Part shown: one piece after another, positions 45,521 through 57,748 of the stretch
Layout of the letters: each line of letters begins with the position of its first letter
Position numbering within the stretch: the stretch's first letter is position 1
From: Cephalotus follicularis
Taxonomy: Eukaryota > Streptophyta > Magnoliopsida > Oxalidales > Cephalotaceae
Direction: 5' to 3'
Assembly (NCBI GenBank): GCA_001972305.1
Contig: BDDD01003327.1
Location: forward strand, 1 to 64,000
Length of the DNA: 64,000 nucleotides
The notes under the pieces: model-generated
What the model was told of the DNA's origin: nothing
Database searches by the model: none
The model's input: the letters and a program-made list of their open reading frames with translations, nothing else
Made by a program: the position numbers and the translations under genes

Positions 45521-45655
45521 GCATTTCTTATAATGTTCCATAGTTGATAATCTAGGGATTGAATAAAGATGGTCATCCTAGTTTTCCAATAACTATAATT
45601 ATTTCCATCAAAACTAGGGGGTTTGTTAATATATTGACTAATGTTATCAATGAAA
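45521..45655 (-). pseudogene. Cop1 gag, N-terminal part
   Basis: Minus-strand frame NISQYINKPPSFDGNNYSYW followed by KTRMTIFIQSLDYQLWNIIR. The PPxFDGxNYxxWK...MxIFIQSxDYxLW pattern is the N-terminal signature of plant copia gag. The frame continues beyond the Gyp3 solo LTR as LEIPTKIVDG. No ATG is visible upstream, so the start is lost or further mutated. Confidence 0.85.
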
Positions 45656-45659
45656 TGAG

Positions 45660-45692
45660 AAAAGGTTAATTATGCGGAATAATTAACCTTTT
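45660..45692. other. Perfect 14-bp hairpin in Cop1 leader
   Basis: AAAAGGTTAATTAT (45660-45673), loop GCGGA, then ATAATTAACCTTTT (45679-45692). It lies between the gag N-terminus and the LTR end, the leader region where retroelements keep packaging or dimerisation structures. No function is shown by sequence alone. Confidence 0.75.
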
Positions 45693-45703
45693 TAAAATTT
45701 AAT

Positions 45704-46939
45704 GTTCAAGACAAAACAAGATAAACAATTAAGCAATCAAATTACTCTAACAATTAAAAGCAATCAAATAATATAGTAATAAATTGTAATTAAATAAAAG
45801 AGTAAGGGAAGAGAGATTGCAAACAGTTTATAGTGGTTCGGCCAAATATGCCTACGTCCACTCTGCCAAGCAGCACTTGAGGTTCCACTAGGTTCGTAAT
45901 CCCCCGATCACAATCCTAACTTCTGGATTTTTACAAGGCAAATCCTAACTTGGATTTTTACAAGCTAAATCCTAACTTTTGGATTTTTACAAGGCAAATC
46001 CTAACTTGGATTTTTAAAAGCTAAATCCTAACTTCTAGATTTTTACAAGGCAAATCCTAACTTGGATTTTATAGCTAAATCTTAACTTGAAATCAGTTAT
46101 TAACAACCTGGTGTTTACACAAAGATTTTAAGTAGGTGTTTGTGTTTTTAGTAACCTCTAATAAGGTTAGATATAGCTGAAATAAGGCTCACAATAATAT
46201 CAGAAAAATATGGCTTGCAAGTAGCACAAAAGAACTCTTGAAAATATGAACGATTGTATGCTGATTTTCTTGTTGTTTCTCTTGTTCTTTTTCTTCATTG
46301 ATTCAGCCTCTATTTATAGGCTTCTTATAGGAATATAGCCGTTGTAATCATCAAAGAGCCGTTGGAATCATTTAAGGAAAGTTTCACCATTTCATCAACT
46401 CCAAATCTTACAGATTTTTGTGTCTGACTGTCTTCGGCGTCGATGTTTACGCATGGCATTGACGTCTATGTCCTTATGCATCCTTTGGTTCTTTGAATTG
46501 ACTCCATTTTCTATTGTCTGATTTCTGCATTATTAACGTGGACGTGTACGCACGGCATTGACGCAAATGTCCTTTGTGTTGACTCCATTCTCCTTAAGCG
46601 TTAATGTCTAAGTTTCTATAAGATTTTTGCACCTTTTCACGTTGACGTCTAATAATGGCGTTGACGTCTTCAGTATAGCGTTGACGCCAATAAGTCAGTT
46701 TCCAACACGTTAACAAGAATCATCAACACGTTGGTGAAGATCATATTGCAAAACCCAGAACTCATGCTTAAGCCCAGCAGATTGACGCCAATAGTCTAGG
46801 CGTTGATGCCAATAGTTCTGATTTGTATATTTTGGTTTGTTTTCACTTCAATTTCACTTTGTTTGTTTTATACAATCATTCCTTCACATCAACAAACAAC
46901 TTAGGTATTTTGTTATCATCAAAACCTAAGATTGTAACA
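45704..46939 (-). repeat. Cop1 5-prime LTR
   Basis: Read on the minus strand it starts TGTTACAATCTTAGGTTTTG (46939) with the downstream phrase gatgataacaaaat, and ends ...GTCTTGAACA (45704), about 1236 bp. It holds a TATA box (TATAAATAG on the minus strand at ~46310), a motif cluster upstream of that TATA (46435-46815) and a tandem array (45907-46090). The gtggttcggcc phrase near 45835 is common in plant copia LTRs. The 3-prime LTR is not in the window. Confidence 0.7.
45907..46090. repeat. Tandem array of ~53-bp dimers in Cop1 LTR
   Basis: Alternating units aaatcctaacttctggattt-ttacaaggc and aaatcctaacttggattttt-acaagct, about seven 24-29-bp monomers forming just over three dimers. Each unit pairs cctaactt with ggattt. 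Confidence 0.85.
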
Positions 46940-48870
46940 TAAATGCTAACATAATCTATCTAGCATACTACAGTCCTGACTGTCGCCATGTAAACCATAA
47001 TACCAAGATAGGTAGACGTAAACGTCAATTTACATTAGGGTCCCACCCGTGAAATGTAAGATCCGATACAACATTCGGCCTCCCAGCCTATATAGTCCCA
47101 ACTGTCGCTGCTCAAACAATATAGTCCCGTTATAAGTCAAACCCATAATCCTCAAAGAAATTGACATGTTTTTAGCAAGCACAAGTATCGATGTCCTGAT
47201 GCCAAAACAATGCAATTTCCTTCCAGTGCACGACACAATGAAGCTGAACAGTAATGGTCATACAGGGAACCTCTGTTGTCACAGTGCCAACCCCAATATG
47301 TCCACACCTTTCAACGACGGTCATGGAAGGCCAACGACGGTACACCCTTTGTGTCCCACTGCTTATGGACTTATTATTTTACTTTTGGAGGAATTTTAGT
47401 CTCATGAAATTTTATATATTACCAAAGCTGTTATTAAGATATATTTTATCTTCAAATCCAATTTGAAATGGCTTATCATGCTTGGACGTGTTTGGAAAAA
47501 TTAAAAATTCATCCATCTTATGCAACCTAAAAAAATGGCCCGACTTGGGACTCTAACTATTTAGTGATCACGTGAGCCAAACGTGACCACTCGGTCTCCT
47601 AGGTGTATTCTTTAATAACTACTTTATTACCATTTTCAACCATGCATACATGGCCTTCACTTGGTCTCGTAACCTTCTTGATCCTCTCTTCAAGCTCCAT
47701 TGCAACTCTTCTTAAAATTACATCACTTGTATTATAAAAGAATAAGAATATAATTAAGAGGGAGGAGAGATTATTTTATTGTAAGAAATAATAGATAAGA
47801 AAAATAAATGGCACACGCAGGCAACCTTATTACTAACCAAATGAATTCCACGATAATAAAGAGATTAAATAACATCCATAAAAGAAACCAAAAACTAGGT
47901 CTAGTCCAAAACTTGCCACCATGCATAAGAAATTCAACAAATATACTCACTATATATTTAATGAATAAACACGTGAAAATTTAATATTTAATGGCTTGTC
48001 GATTTAATTACTAGCCTACATCAAATTTCACTCACACTAGACAAATTAAAATCTAGTCACCCTATTTATAGTTCCCAACTATATTTGCTTAATGGTCCCA
48101 CCACTGGATTTATTTGAATGAAAATAATGTAATTAAATATTAGCCAAACCTAATATTATTATTCCTCTTGAATAAAATTGCATAATAGAAATGAACTTTG
48201 TGCATAAGTAACTTAAATCTCTGTCCGAACACCCTGGTATGTATCTGTCCAGTCCATGCAGTATTCCTGCCTGTAACTGTGCAAAGATTGCATAGAAACT
48301 GCATTGAAAAGCTTTCAGGAAGCTTTCAGGAAACTTGTTGGAAACTTGCAGTAATTGTGCTAAAAATTGTCATTAAGTGTGCAGAATCTGCTAGAATTTT
48401 AGCATAAGCTACCAGAAATTGTGCAGCACTTCCTACAGTCAGACTGTCACGAACCAGTCCAACTTTCTACTCTGGGTAACTGCCAGAAAGTCTACACTAA
48501 ACAGTGCATAAAATCTATACATAAACTTTTGCACATACCCAGTTTTCTAACAGAAATTTCTGACACTTTTAAATGCACGTTTAATGACTTATTACGGTCC
48601 GTTAAAGATCCTGAATCATGCATCAAGATGTTAGAATGCCCCTTGCATCATCAAAACCCAATGTATTAATCTTTGGATCAACAAACAATCCAAATAATTA
48701 TTCATTTACACAAGTGCACTCAATTGGAAAAATCAACTAGAATTGCATATTCCAATTGACCTAATTTTGCCAAATTCACTCTAGGGTTTTGAGTGCAACT
48801 TTCGGCCAAGTCTATGAGACATCAAAGAAAGCCACTAGACATCAAATTGAGGTCCAACTGAAGCTAATTA
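46940..48870. other. Unassigned region left of LTR-J
   Basis: Probably the internal part of the minus-strand element that owns LTR-J, but no gag or pol motif was found. A short minus-strand coding-like stretch (47607-47711) reads MELEERIKKVTRPSEGHVCM. The centre (48200-48420) is rich in repeated caggaagctttcagg and gaaac-ttg words. Confidence 0.4.
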
Positions 48871-48886
48871 GATGGCTCTGATACCA
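48871..48886 (-). other. LTR-J primer binding site
   Basis: The minus strand reads TGGTATCAGAGCCATC, a 16-base complement of initiator-Met tRNA, directly inside the LTR end AACA. Confidence 0.92.
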
Positions 48887-48888
48887 CA

Positions 48889-49228
48889 TGTTGAAAAGAC
48901 TCAATTGCAGAATGGTTCAATTGTGAAATTAGGGTTTAGGGTTAGATTTCAAAACTTTTTATCTAATTAGTCACCAAGCAATATGACTTCTTAAATCCTA
49001 TGACCACAGTTGACTTAATTAGGCCAAGGATCATCTCATGTAGCGATCGATTGAACCAATTTATTGTTCCAAGCATGAATAGGGTTCAGGTGGAGCTAAG
49101 GTTTCACTAACCCTAGCTTCGGGTGCACTAAAATTAGGGCTAGGGTTTGCACACAAAAAACCGTAGTACCAATACATCCAAACCTAAAACCCTAAACAAT
49201 ACAAACCCTTAGGGTTTGTTAGGGTTCA
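48889..49228 (-). repeat. LTR-J (5-prime LTR, minus strand)
   Basis: 340 bp, plus-strand TGTTGAAAAGAC...GGGTTCA, ending where Gyp3-type sequence begins. The primer site on its left makes it a 5-prime LTR on the minus strand. The segment is rich in agggtttaggg-like words. Its partner LTR is not seen. Confidence 0.65.
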
Positions 49229-51060
49229 TGTCACACACCGTTCCGGATAGACGACCCGAAGGTCATGCCAATCAACACATATTCAGCTTATATAAAAATA
49301 CGGGAAATTTAAAACTTTCAAATCATGTCATTTCATCGCGAAAGCATATCATCATAAGCTGAATTAATACGCAACATGCATCCCATACTACATGTCACCG
49401 ATATTTAACAATAATACAATACCAACATTGTTAATTGCCCACAGACGGAGCATGATCAAAACATAATCCATCAATAATCCTCTCAATACATAATTTCATT
49501 ATTACAGCAATCCATTTCTCAATAGGAGTACAACTTAAACCCTTCAATCCGCTTTTCCCATGCTCACAGATGTCGATCCGCTGCATCAATCTGAAATTGA
49601 TAAGCTTAGCCGAATCCACTAGCTAAGTAGAGAATATAGATATATGTATCAGTCAACGGGCAACAAACGCACAATCCATCAGTCATGTCATGAAGGACCA
49701 TACAATCCATATGTATCGAGGCTAATCGGCACACGGCGAGGAAAGTTTGCCTACTCAACAGATGCCAACCGTCCAAGGCGAGGAAAGCACGCAGGCTGAC
49801 CGTCCAAGGCGGGGAACAACAACCCACAATCCAAAAAATGCTAACCGTCCAAGGTGGGAAAAGCACACAAGTTGACCCTTCAAGGCGAGGAACAACATCC
49901 CATGATCCAAAAAATGCTAACCGTCCAAGGCGAGGAAAGCACGCAAGCTGTCCGTCCAAGGTGAGGAAAGCTCAACAATCCAATCATGCTAACCGTCCAA
50001 GGCGATTAAAGCACGTAGGCTAACCGTCCAAGGCGAGGAAAGCTTAACCAACCAAATCAATCAATTATGTTTCAAGTAAAAAAATAAAAATAAAAATAAA
50101 AATAAAAATAAATGAATAAGTATAAAAATTCATGATCATGGTTGTAATCGTAGTTCCAGGTTTAATGTTTACATCATGCCAATAATTAGTGATTTATTTT
50201 ATTTTAGCCTTCAAAAGATTTTTACGAGCTATATTTGAAACGTAAAACCCACTTGACCTCCGAATATATTTCATAGATATTATTATCACGATATCCTAAA
50301 ATATATCTATTTTCAGATAAATTAATTAATATGTTTTCAGTTAAATATTCGACGCTTATTTTATGCATTTAACAAAAAAAATCAATAAAATACATTCGAA
50401 CGTCAAGATAAACATCACATAGATAAAATATTGATAAAGCCTTATACTTTGAACTGGAAAGCAATGAAATTAATATATACACAAACGCTTGAAATCACAA
50501 CACATTTGGATATATTTATAATAATCCTTTCCAAATCAGTCAATTATGTATCAAGTAGTCTATATTTTCATAAATGCTTGAAATACTACATATACATGTA
50601 GATGTATACAAAATAATCCTATCCAAAATCACCATCAAGTAATTTATGCATCATAAATACTTGCCAAAACATATTTATTCAAAATATGTACCAATCATTG
50701 AAACCACGTTTTAAATATGTTGAAATATAATATTTCATATCAAAAAATGATTTATAATGAAATCATGTATATCTTTTCCAAAATGATAAAACCATTTTAG
50801 AAATTATTTTTACTCAGTTCAATCCATATATATATCAACGCTAACCGGCACATGGCGAGGAAAGCTCGACCAAATCATAGCAACATGCAAGCAAACATAT
50901 GCTCAAAATATGACAGACCCTATTGGCGTCAACACCTAACTTTAGGCGTCAACGTGTACGACACCATGTACTCCAAAACATAACCATTCTCATTTGGTGT
51001 CAACGTATACCCTATACGCGTCAACGTTTATAGCAGTCCTCTTAGGTGTCAATGTCTACT
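49229..51060 (-). repeat. Gyp3-like LTR, reversed and truncated
   Basis: Plus-strand TGTCACACACCG is a reversed Gyp3-like end. Inside, gcatcccatac and the minus-strand CTTAGCTAG...GGCTAAGC block with CAG (49581-49627) match the Gyp3 order. A ~76-bp tandem array lies at 49763-50045 and a motif cluster at 50930-51060. It is cut at ~51060 by the Tat2 LTR. Confidence 0.65.
49763..50045. repeat. ~76-bp tandem array, four copies
   Basis: Units start gctaaccgtccaaggcgagg at 49763, 49839, 49916 and 49987; each has a second inner half beginning ctgaccgtccaaggc. A minus-strand open frame across it is a by-product of the repeat. Confidence 0.88.
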
Positions 51061-53796
51061 TGATGGTTGTCGTTAAGCCAAATCAAAATTACCCTAATCT
51101 AACAATTTAACAAATGGAAGTAGGGATCATTCCCACGAAGAGCTATGATGATATGCAATATAAATGAAATTAGCATGCACTTAAACAGAAAATACGAACA
51201 CTGAATTAATTTAATCTAAGCTAACAATGCAAATAAAGTAAATTGAAAAGAGTATTGGTTTTGAATTAAACTACTTAAATGAAAAATTAAACAATTTAAA
51301 ACAAATATTTAATGTAAACTAACAAAATAAATAAATAAGAAAAGTGATGTGAGAAGGCAATATCGTAGATGTGAGAATCCCCTCATGCATATATATACTC
51401 AAATTCATGGCAAAAATTCTGATTTAGCACAAAAAATTATCCTGTCAAACCTTGATACTCTCAAAATGTTGACACAGAAAATTAGTGATTTAGCCTAGGT
51501 ACAACCTATCCTGTCATACCTTGATACTCTTAACATGTTGATTGGTTAAAGGATGTCATTGGTTCAATCACATAAAAAGCATTGCATGGTGTAAATGAAT
51601 TAGAGCTATTAACACTAAAACATTAAAATAGATTTTATATTATTAAAATTCCCTCTCATCAATGTTCCAATACATTAACAAGAAAATGTGTCTAACAAAC
51701 ATCCAATTAAACTTGAAAACAAGAACTGAATATATATATATATATAACATGGGTTCATCTACATTTAGGGATCAAAATACTTAACCGGACATGACAATGA
51801 AAGCAACAATATTCTTCTTCAATGAATTCGCCATTAAAAGCCATCTGCTTCTATCCTCCAAACCGTGCGTCGCTTCTACTGCCTTCTCTCACTTCTATCC
51901 TACTGCCTTCTTCGTGCCTCCTCTCGCTTCATGATATGTACACATGCATAGCCAACTAAACCTAAAACAAAAATTAAAACGTGTGGCAGATGATTAGTTA
52001 TGCGCATTTGACATGGAGAAAGCGCTGATTCATGAGGTGCATGGAGATGGCATCATGGGTTATTGGCGCATGGCTTACATATTTGCATGGGCTGAAGATT
52101 TGATGTGGCGTTTTGATTGGTTGCATGGACTGAAGACTTGATGCAGCCTGTTACATGGTTGCATGGGTTGGATGTATGCATACAACGCATGGGCTTTTGG
52201 AATGAAGATTGATGCGCATGTGGGCTGATTGTTGAAGCTGGCGCTGAATTGAGGGTGTTAATTAGATTAATTTTTCCATCTGGATAATATTAGATATTAT
52301 TCCAAGAGCATTTAAATGGTCTGGGATCATTTAGAATCGCTAAACCGAACCCTAGGGGTATTTTGGTAATTTTATGAACACCTCTTGTTTTAACCAAGAC
52401 TTTAAAGGGTCCCTACCTTATAATGATTAGATCTTTAATATGTTAGACATATTAAGTCTTGGTGTAAAATATCAGTTATGTGGATTTTGTAATTTGTGGA
52501 AACACATATGTTTGATCTTACTTAACCAATATTGGAAGGGTACATGAGATCACTAAAAGAGTTAGACTCTTAATGCTTCACTAGCCAGACAAAGACGTCG
52601 ATGTCTTTTAGAAAGACATCGATGCTTAATGTTTTTAAAGACGTCGATGTCTTTTAGAAAGCATCGATGTCTTTAGTGTCACATTGCATGGACGTCGATG
52701 TCCTTTTGGAAGGCGTCGACGTCTTTGAGCAGGACGTGCGACCTGCGCACAACCTCACATCATGGACACGTTTTCTCTCACATCTTCAACCGATTTCCCT
52801 TGATTTTACACGTTTTAGAAATGTGGGAATGGTAGCTTCGGACTCCCAGGGAGTGAGAACCATGATCCTAAGTGAATGAGAGATTGGGAGAGAGAAACGG
52901 GGACTAGATATAAGCATTTTTCTGCAGAAAATAAAAGGAGGAGTTGAGAGCTTTGCTAGGCAAGGTGACTTCGTGTTTCTCTCTGCAGATTGTGAGTGTT
53001 CCTTTGATTTGTAATACACCAAGCAAGAACTTATCTAGGGTGGATTGATTTTGACTTCATTGGTCAATATCAATTTACTTTACCTAAGCTTAGAAAGAGT
53101 GTGAGAGAACTTTACTTCTTGGTGCTTGGAGCTTCAAGGTGATTCGACTTGGATCAGAAGCAGAACGCATTGGAAGCTTTGGAAGGGAGTCTTCGCAAGC
53201 TTAGTGCGGCAAAGAAAGAAGGAGCCATCACCGTGTGGTAATGAACTTCTAGTCTTTCGTTTGTAGTCTTTTGTGTTTGTGTCGCTGTGGTTTTCATTGG
53301 TGACACTAATTCAATCAATGTGAATATATGGTGATCCATGTGGTCTGTGGTCGAGCCATAATGGATTGTTTTGTTTTAATTGGGTGTTCTTCCGCCGCCA
53401 TGTTTGTATGTTTTGTTTTGTTTTACACCCAACACACCATTATCCATTTATGGCATTGGATTCAGTTTTGTCCGTTTCCATCAGTTTCAACATTTGTTTT
53501 CTTGTGATATCTCTTCATCGAAGCTTCAGAATAAACTGTTTTCTAGTGATATCTCTTCATCGGACCTTCAGAATTGAGGGTTTTGACTTCTCTCGCATAA
53601 GTGTGTGCACTCTTTGACCGATTTTTGACTTCAAACCACTTTAAATTGAAAAGCAACGTTTTAGCTTCATTTTATCTTATTCTGAAATAATAAACACGAT
53701 ACCTGAAAATCAAATAAACACAACCATAGTAGTCTATTCCAAGCGTAAAAATATCATAATTATATCATAAAAAATAACACATTTTTATACTTATCA
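51061..53796 (-). repeat. Tat2 LTR
   Basis: Plus-strand start TGATGGTTGTCGTTAAGCC (or seven bases later) and end ...ATACTTATCA. A purine tract reversed (aatacccccatacttgcac) follows at 53797, so this is a 3-prime LTR on the minus strand. The gggatcattcccacgaaga phrase near 51125 and the GATAAG start are typical of Tat-type LTRs. Contains a motif cluster (52590-52735) and the segment shared with Gyp4 (53035-53420). Confidence 0.7.
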
Positions 53797-54015
53797 AATA
53801 CCCCCATACTTGCACTTTGCTTGCCCTCAAACAAACCAAATGGAAAGCTAAAAACAAGAACATAAACCCCTAGGCGTCCCTAGTGGATGAGTTTTAGTCT
53901 CATGAGTGTTTTCAAACGAATAAACACACAAAATTCAGTTCATCAAAATTTTGATAATAGGATAAATGTATCTCTACTTAAAAATTCATAGAACACCCCC
54001 ATACTTGAATTTTAT
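53797..54015 (-). other. Tat2 purine tract and 3-prime internal end
   Basis: On the minus strand GAGGGCAAGCAAAGTGCAAG then TATGGGGGTATT precede the LTR. A second, similar TTCAAGTATGGGGGTG lies at ~53990-54010, suggesting a duplicated purine-tract region. No pol frame is left. Confidence 0.65.
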
Positions 54016-57000
54016 TATCTCGTTCCAAGCCCACATTAATTTTGGGCAAATTGATGTTTGGGCCTGGGGGAAATTATTTTTTCTTTTCTCCTTGGTTGTG
54101 TTGGCTTGGGCTTCTCTCCTTGGGTAAGTGTTTGTTGGCTTTGGGCTTGGTGGAGGCCTAATTTTAGTAAGATGGGTTAAGAGATAAGAGAAGTGTTAGA
54201 TGGCATTGGGATATGTGCAAAGCTTGCTTAGGAAGCTTAATAGTTGACTTCGGCAGATATCATGTCCATTACCTCACAACGAAAGAAGTGTTTTGGGAGA
54301 GTGAGCTTCATCTTTCATCTTCCTTCTTCATCTTTCTTCTGAAGCTTTGAGCGCTTTTTGAGGTTGGAACTTTTTTCACCCGTCTACGCGTCTGGCAGGT
54401 AAGAGTTCTCCTCGGTTTGTTTTGGTGCGTCGCATGGTTGGTGCATGCAAGATCTTTGAGGACGAGGAAGAGTTTCGCCTTGGTTTTCATGGTTGTTTGG
54501 GGTTCTTGCATAGCTTCAGAGATGTTGTTCATGGTAGCTAGGCGTTGTTGTGTGTTGGTCTTGCAGAAGAAGATCTAGGCACGGAGTCCGCACAACAAGG
54601 GAGCTACCTGAGAAAGCTGTTGATACTAGTGAGTGGGATTGTTCTTCTTTCTATCAATTGATAACTGAGAGTTTGTTGATTTTATACCCTTCCATGGTAT
54701 TACCTTTGACTAGGATTTCTTCTCCTGTCATCTTGTTGATATTGCATGTGAATACTGCTTTGCCTGGGTTGAACTTGTTGTTTCCCCTTTTGTGTTGAGT
54801 ATTAATGCTTTATTTGATATCATGTGTTGTTGTCCTTGGATACTGGTTATTGTTACTGGTTACTTGGTTATGTATGAGATTGTCGGCACGAGATGGTCTA
54901 AGTGGTGATACACTTACCTATGAGCCGAGGTTCTCCTCTGTCTTTCTCGTCAAGGGTGGAGCTGAATGGTGATTCGTGGACCCCTTGGACGATACTAACG
55001 CTATGTGATTGCCGAAGAGGTAGCTTCTCGATCGAGGTTCACCTAGTGTAGTGCTGAACTCGTGATTGCCGACGAGGGTGGGCTTGCGTTCGTTCGAGGT
55101 TCATGTAGTGAGGTGACCAACGTATGATTTGCCGGGGGATGAGAGCTTGCGTAGCCCTTCTACCAATGTTCATGCGGTGCTCTAGAAGTGGGTATCTATA
55201 TTGAGTATATGAGGGATGTGTTCAATCTTGTAGCCCGTGACCGCGTTGATAGAACATCAACGAAGTTTGTTATCTAAGCTACCGAGGTGGTTCCGGTTAT
55301 GGAAGTGTGTGAGTCGATTGTGCATGTGCGTTTGTGGAATGTGCTTATGATTGATACAGTACCAGTAGTCCCCTTGAGAATTGTTGATCCTTAGAGTTGA
55401 TCTTCTATTGATCCTTGGATCCTTGGCATGTTCTTATATATATAAACTGTTGTTTACCTTCTTTCCTTGAGGTCAGTCATTGAGTTGGTAGCTCTGACGT
55501 CTCCTCGGACTTTCCTTTGTTATCGATATCCTTATATACATTCAACTCTACCTTGTTTTGTTGAGCAGGGGAGATGGGTTGTTCTCGGCCCAGTTGGGGC
55601 AGGGAACGTTCACCTTGACTCTTGGCACCCTGGTGGAAGTGGGTTGCCCAGGATATTCCTTGATCTTACTCACTAGTCAGTTGGACTAATCCCCTCTCAG
55701 TTTTGTGTGCAGAGGGAGCGGGGCAGCAGTGTTCTTGAGATCCACTAACGACAACTTGTAGAGAGAGGTAAACGCTGGACGCATCACCTTAGGATGGCTC
55801 CTAGGCCACAAACACCTTCATGCATTTGGGGACATTCATGGGGTTTTGTATAGATTTTGTTTATATCTATGCCTTGCAAACCTTTTCTTGTAAACATGTG
55901 TAAAACTCTTTGATGTTGGGCGTCCTTGGCAGTTGCCCGGGACCGTGTATATATTTCTTTTCTTTTGCTATATATACTTGTTGTTTGTGCTATTCTGTCA
56001 GCCCTGGCACTGTTTTGCTTAGTGTTTGTGTGTGCAGGGACGACACGTGAGTTCGAGAGTTGTGGGACCCGGGGCAGGGTAGTAGGTCTTCCCAGCCCTG
56101 GCCTTGGTGAAACTGCATTGTTTCTCCTCGGGCCTTTTGTGCATGGAACCTCTGCTGAGATGCCAGAGGAAGGGGTGGCTTGATCACGGTTGGTTAAACC
56201 TTAGGTTGACCTTGCATCTCGGGTTGGTTGACCCTAAGCTGAGGTATGGTGGCGTCCCCGGGCGTTGTTCCAGACATGTCGTAGGCGTTAAGTGGAGGTA
56301 AGTAGTTTTCTTTAGTTTTGACCGACATCCCGACCAAAGACTAGCTCGGTCTTTGGAGATGTTTTGGTGTGTGAGCCCTAGCGGATTCCCTGGGTGCCTG
56401 ATAGGGGTGAGATGTTTTCTCCTTAGAGTAGTTCGAGCATTTGTGGGACCTTGGGTGGTTGTTCCATGCACTTGGCGTTGTCCCCGGGCCCTTGAGTTGA
56501 TCCCAGGCTTAGCCTTTTGTTAAGTGAGGTAGTCCAATGAGGACACACCCGAGGATGGTTCATCCGGGGAAGACATGTCTTAGGATGGGGCGCAGGCCTA
56601 GCTTGTGCTATGTTATGTTGTGTTGGCATCCCTGCTCGAGACCCCAGACAAGACGTAGTGTTGCATTCTCTACCCTGGCTCCCCTCCCTGGCATGTTCCC
56701 TTTAGTGGAACGGTGCGTTTGGGCAGTGGGTGTGGTGCGTTCGTTCCCTTTAGTTAAATGGTGCGTTTGCTAAGTGGGTGTTGTGCGTGTTTCTTTTAGT
56801 TAAACGGTGAGCATTGGGGGCAGTTTAAGTGAGGGTTCTTTTGCTGTTTTATCCTTCCTTCTTTCCTCCTTCCTGCTCGGGCATTCCTTGTTTTTATGCC
56901 TTGGGTACGTTTGGCCTGGGGAGCGTGGCTCTCCTCGGCAGCGCGTTTTTAACGCCTGCCCTGGCCTTAGCGTTAGCCTTGTTTGTTGTTGGTGTTTAGT

Positions 57001-57077
57001 TAGGGATCCAGGTGAGGGATCCTTCCACCTGGCACGGCCGTCCTCGAGGGGGAGTGCTCGGGAATGGGGCGTGTCAC
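54016..57077 (+). repeat. Gyp5 LTR-like unit
   Basis: The first ~530 bp match 97-609 in inverse. The start TGTAACGG seen there is degraded here. Carries the CACTAGTCAG...GGACTAATCCCC block followed by CAG at 55671-55712, and ends near GGGGCGTGTCA. GC content rises in the second half. Many small frames occur but none has family similarity or continues. Confidence 0.55.
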
Positions 57078-57375
57078 GATATGCTGAAGAGTTGATGCTA
57101 TTGATGTTGGTTCGGTCGTGACGTCAGCATCATCACCACCACTGAAGAACGCATGTCCTTCACCTTGCTCCATCTCCATATTCTGAACATTTGGCAAAGT
57201 GGGGAGTGATTTGTGTGGCTGTGAAGAGAGTAACAAGAAATAACAAGTACTTGTAACGTGTCGGAGAGAGAAAAAGTAGGAGGAGAAAGAAGTGAAGTGC
57301 TGCAAATGCACCATGGAATGGATGAGAGAAAGACAAAGTGGGCAGTGATTTGTGTGGCTGTGGTGCTTTGGCATT
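57078..57375. repeat. Unassigned stretch with a direct duplication
   Basis: A ~30-bp word, caaagtggg-agtgatttgtgtggctgtg, occurs at 57196-57225 and again at 57333-57362. No coding similarity. Confidence 0.6.
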
Positions 57376-57748
57376 TCGAAGGCTTTAGATTCGGTTTGGT
57401 TGGTGGCAGTGTGGGTATTTGGGTTTTAATTATGGTTTTGATTTTTGTTATGCATTTGGTAGAGATTATGGTGGTGGTTAGTGGTGGTTTAAATAATAGG
57501 TTTGTTAATTAAACAAATTTATTATTATACCCATTTCAATCGTACATAATAGAAGCACTTTAATAAAAATTAACCAAACACATAGACATTTTTTTCTTTT
57601 AAAAAGTGATTTTAGTCATTTTGTTTACCAAACGCTTTTGTAAGACCCGTAGAAGTTTTACCTACAACACTTTTATAAGTGATTTTAGTCACAGAGTTTT
57701 TAAAAGTGATTCTACACAACACACAGCAATAAGAAACGGACCCTAAGT
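57376..57748. mobile_element. MITE-like element
   Basis: About 370 bp, AT-rich, non-coding. Its start (tttagattcggtttggttgg) and the reverse complement of its end (ttagggtccgtttcttattg) align imperfectly over ~27 bp as terminal inverted repeats. Internal gtgattttagtca repeats and the caaacgctttt word resemble hAT-type MITEs. Flanking duplications are not clear. Confidence 0.4.

Noticed and set aside
45907-46090. Possible CRISPR-like array (regular repeats)
   Set aside because: Units are directly tandem without unique spacers, and the context is a plant copia LTR.
49606-49959. 117-codon minus-strand frame rich in Trp, Arg and Leu
   Set aside because: It follows the 76-bp tandem array period.
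49763-50045. Possible direct-repeat array with spacers
   Set aside because: Spacers are themselves repeated between units; this is a simple higher-order tandem repeat in a retrotransposon LTR.
56807-57374. Frames of 104 and 124 codons near the end of Gyp5
   Set aside because: GC-rich LTR sequence; composition biased, no conserved motif, and opposite-strand overlaps.
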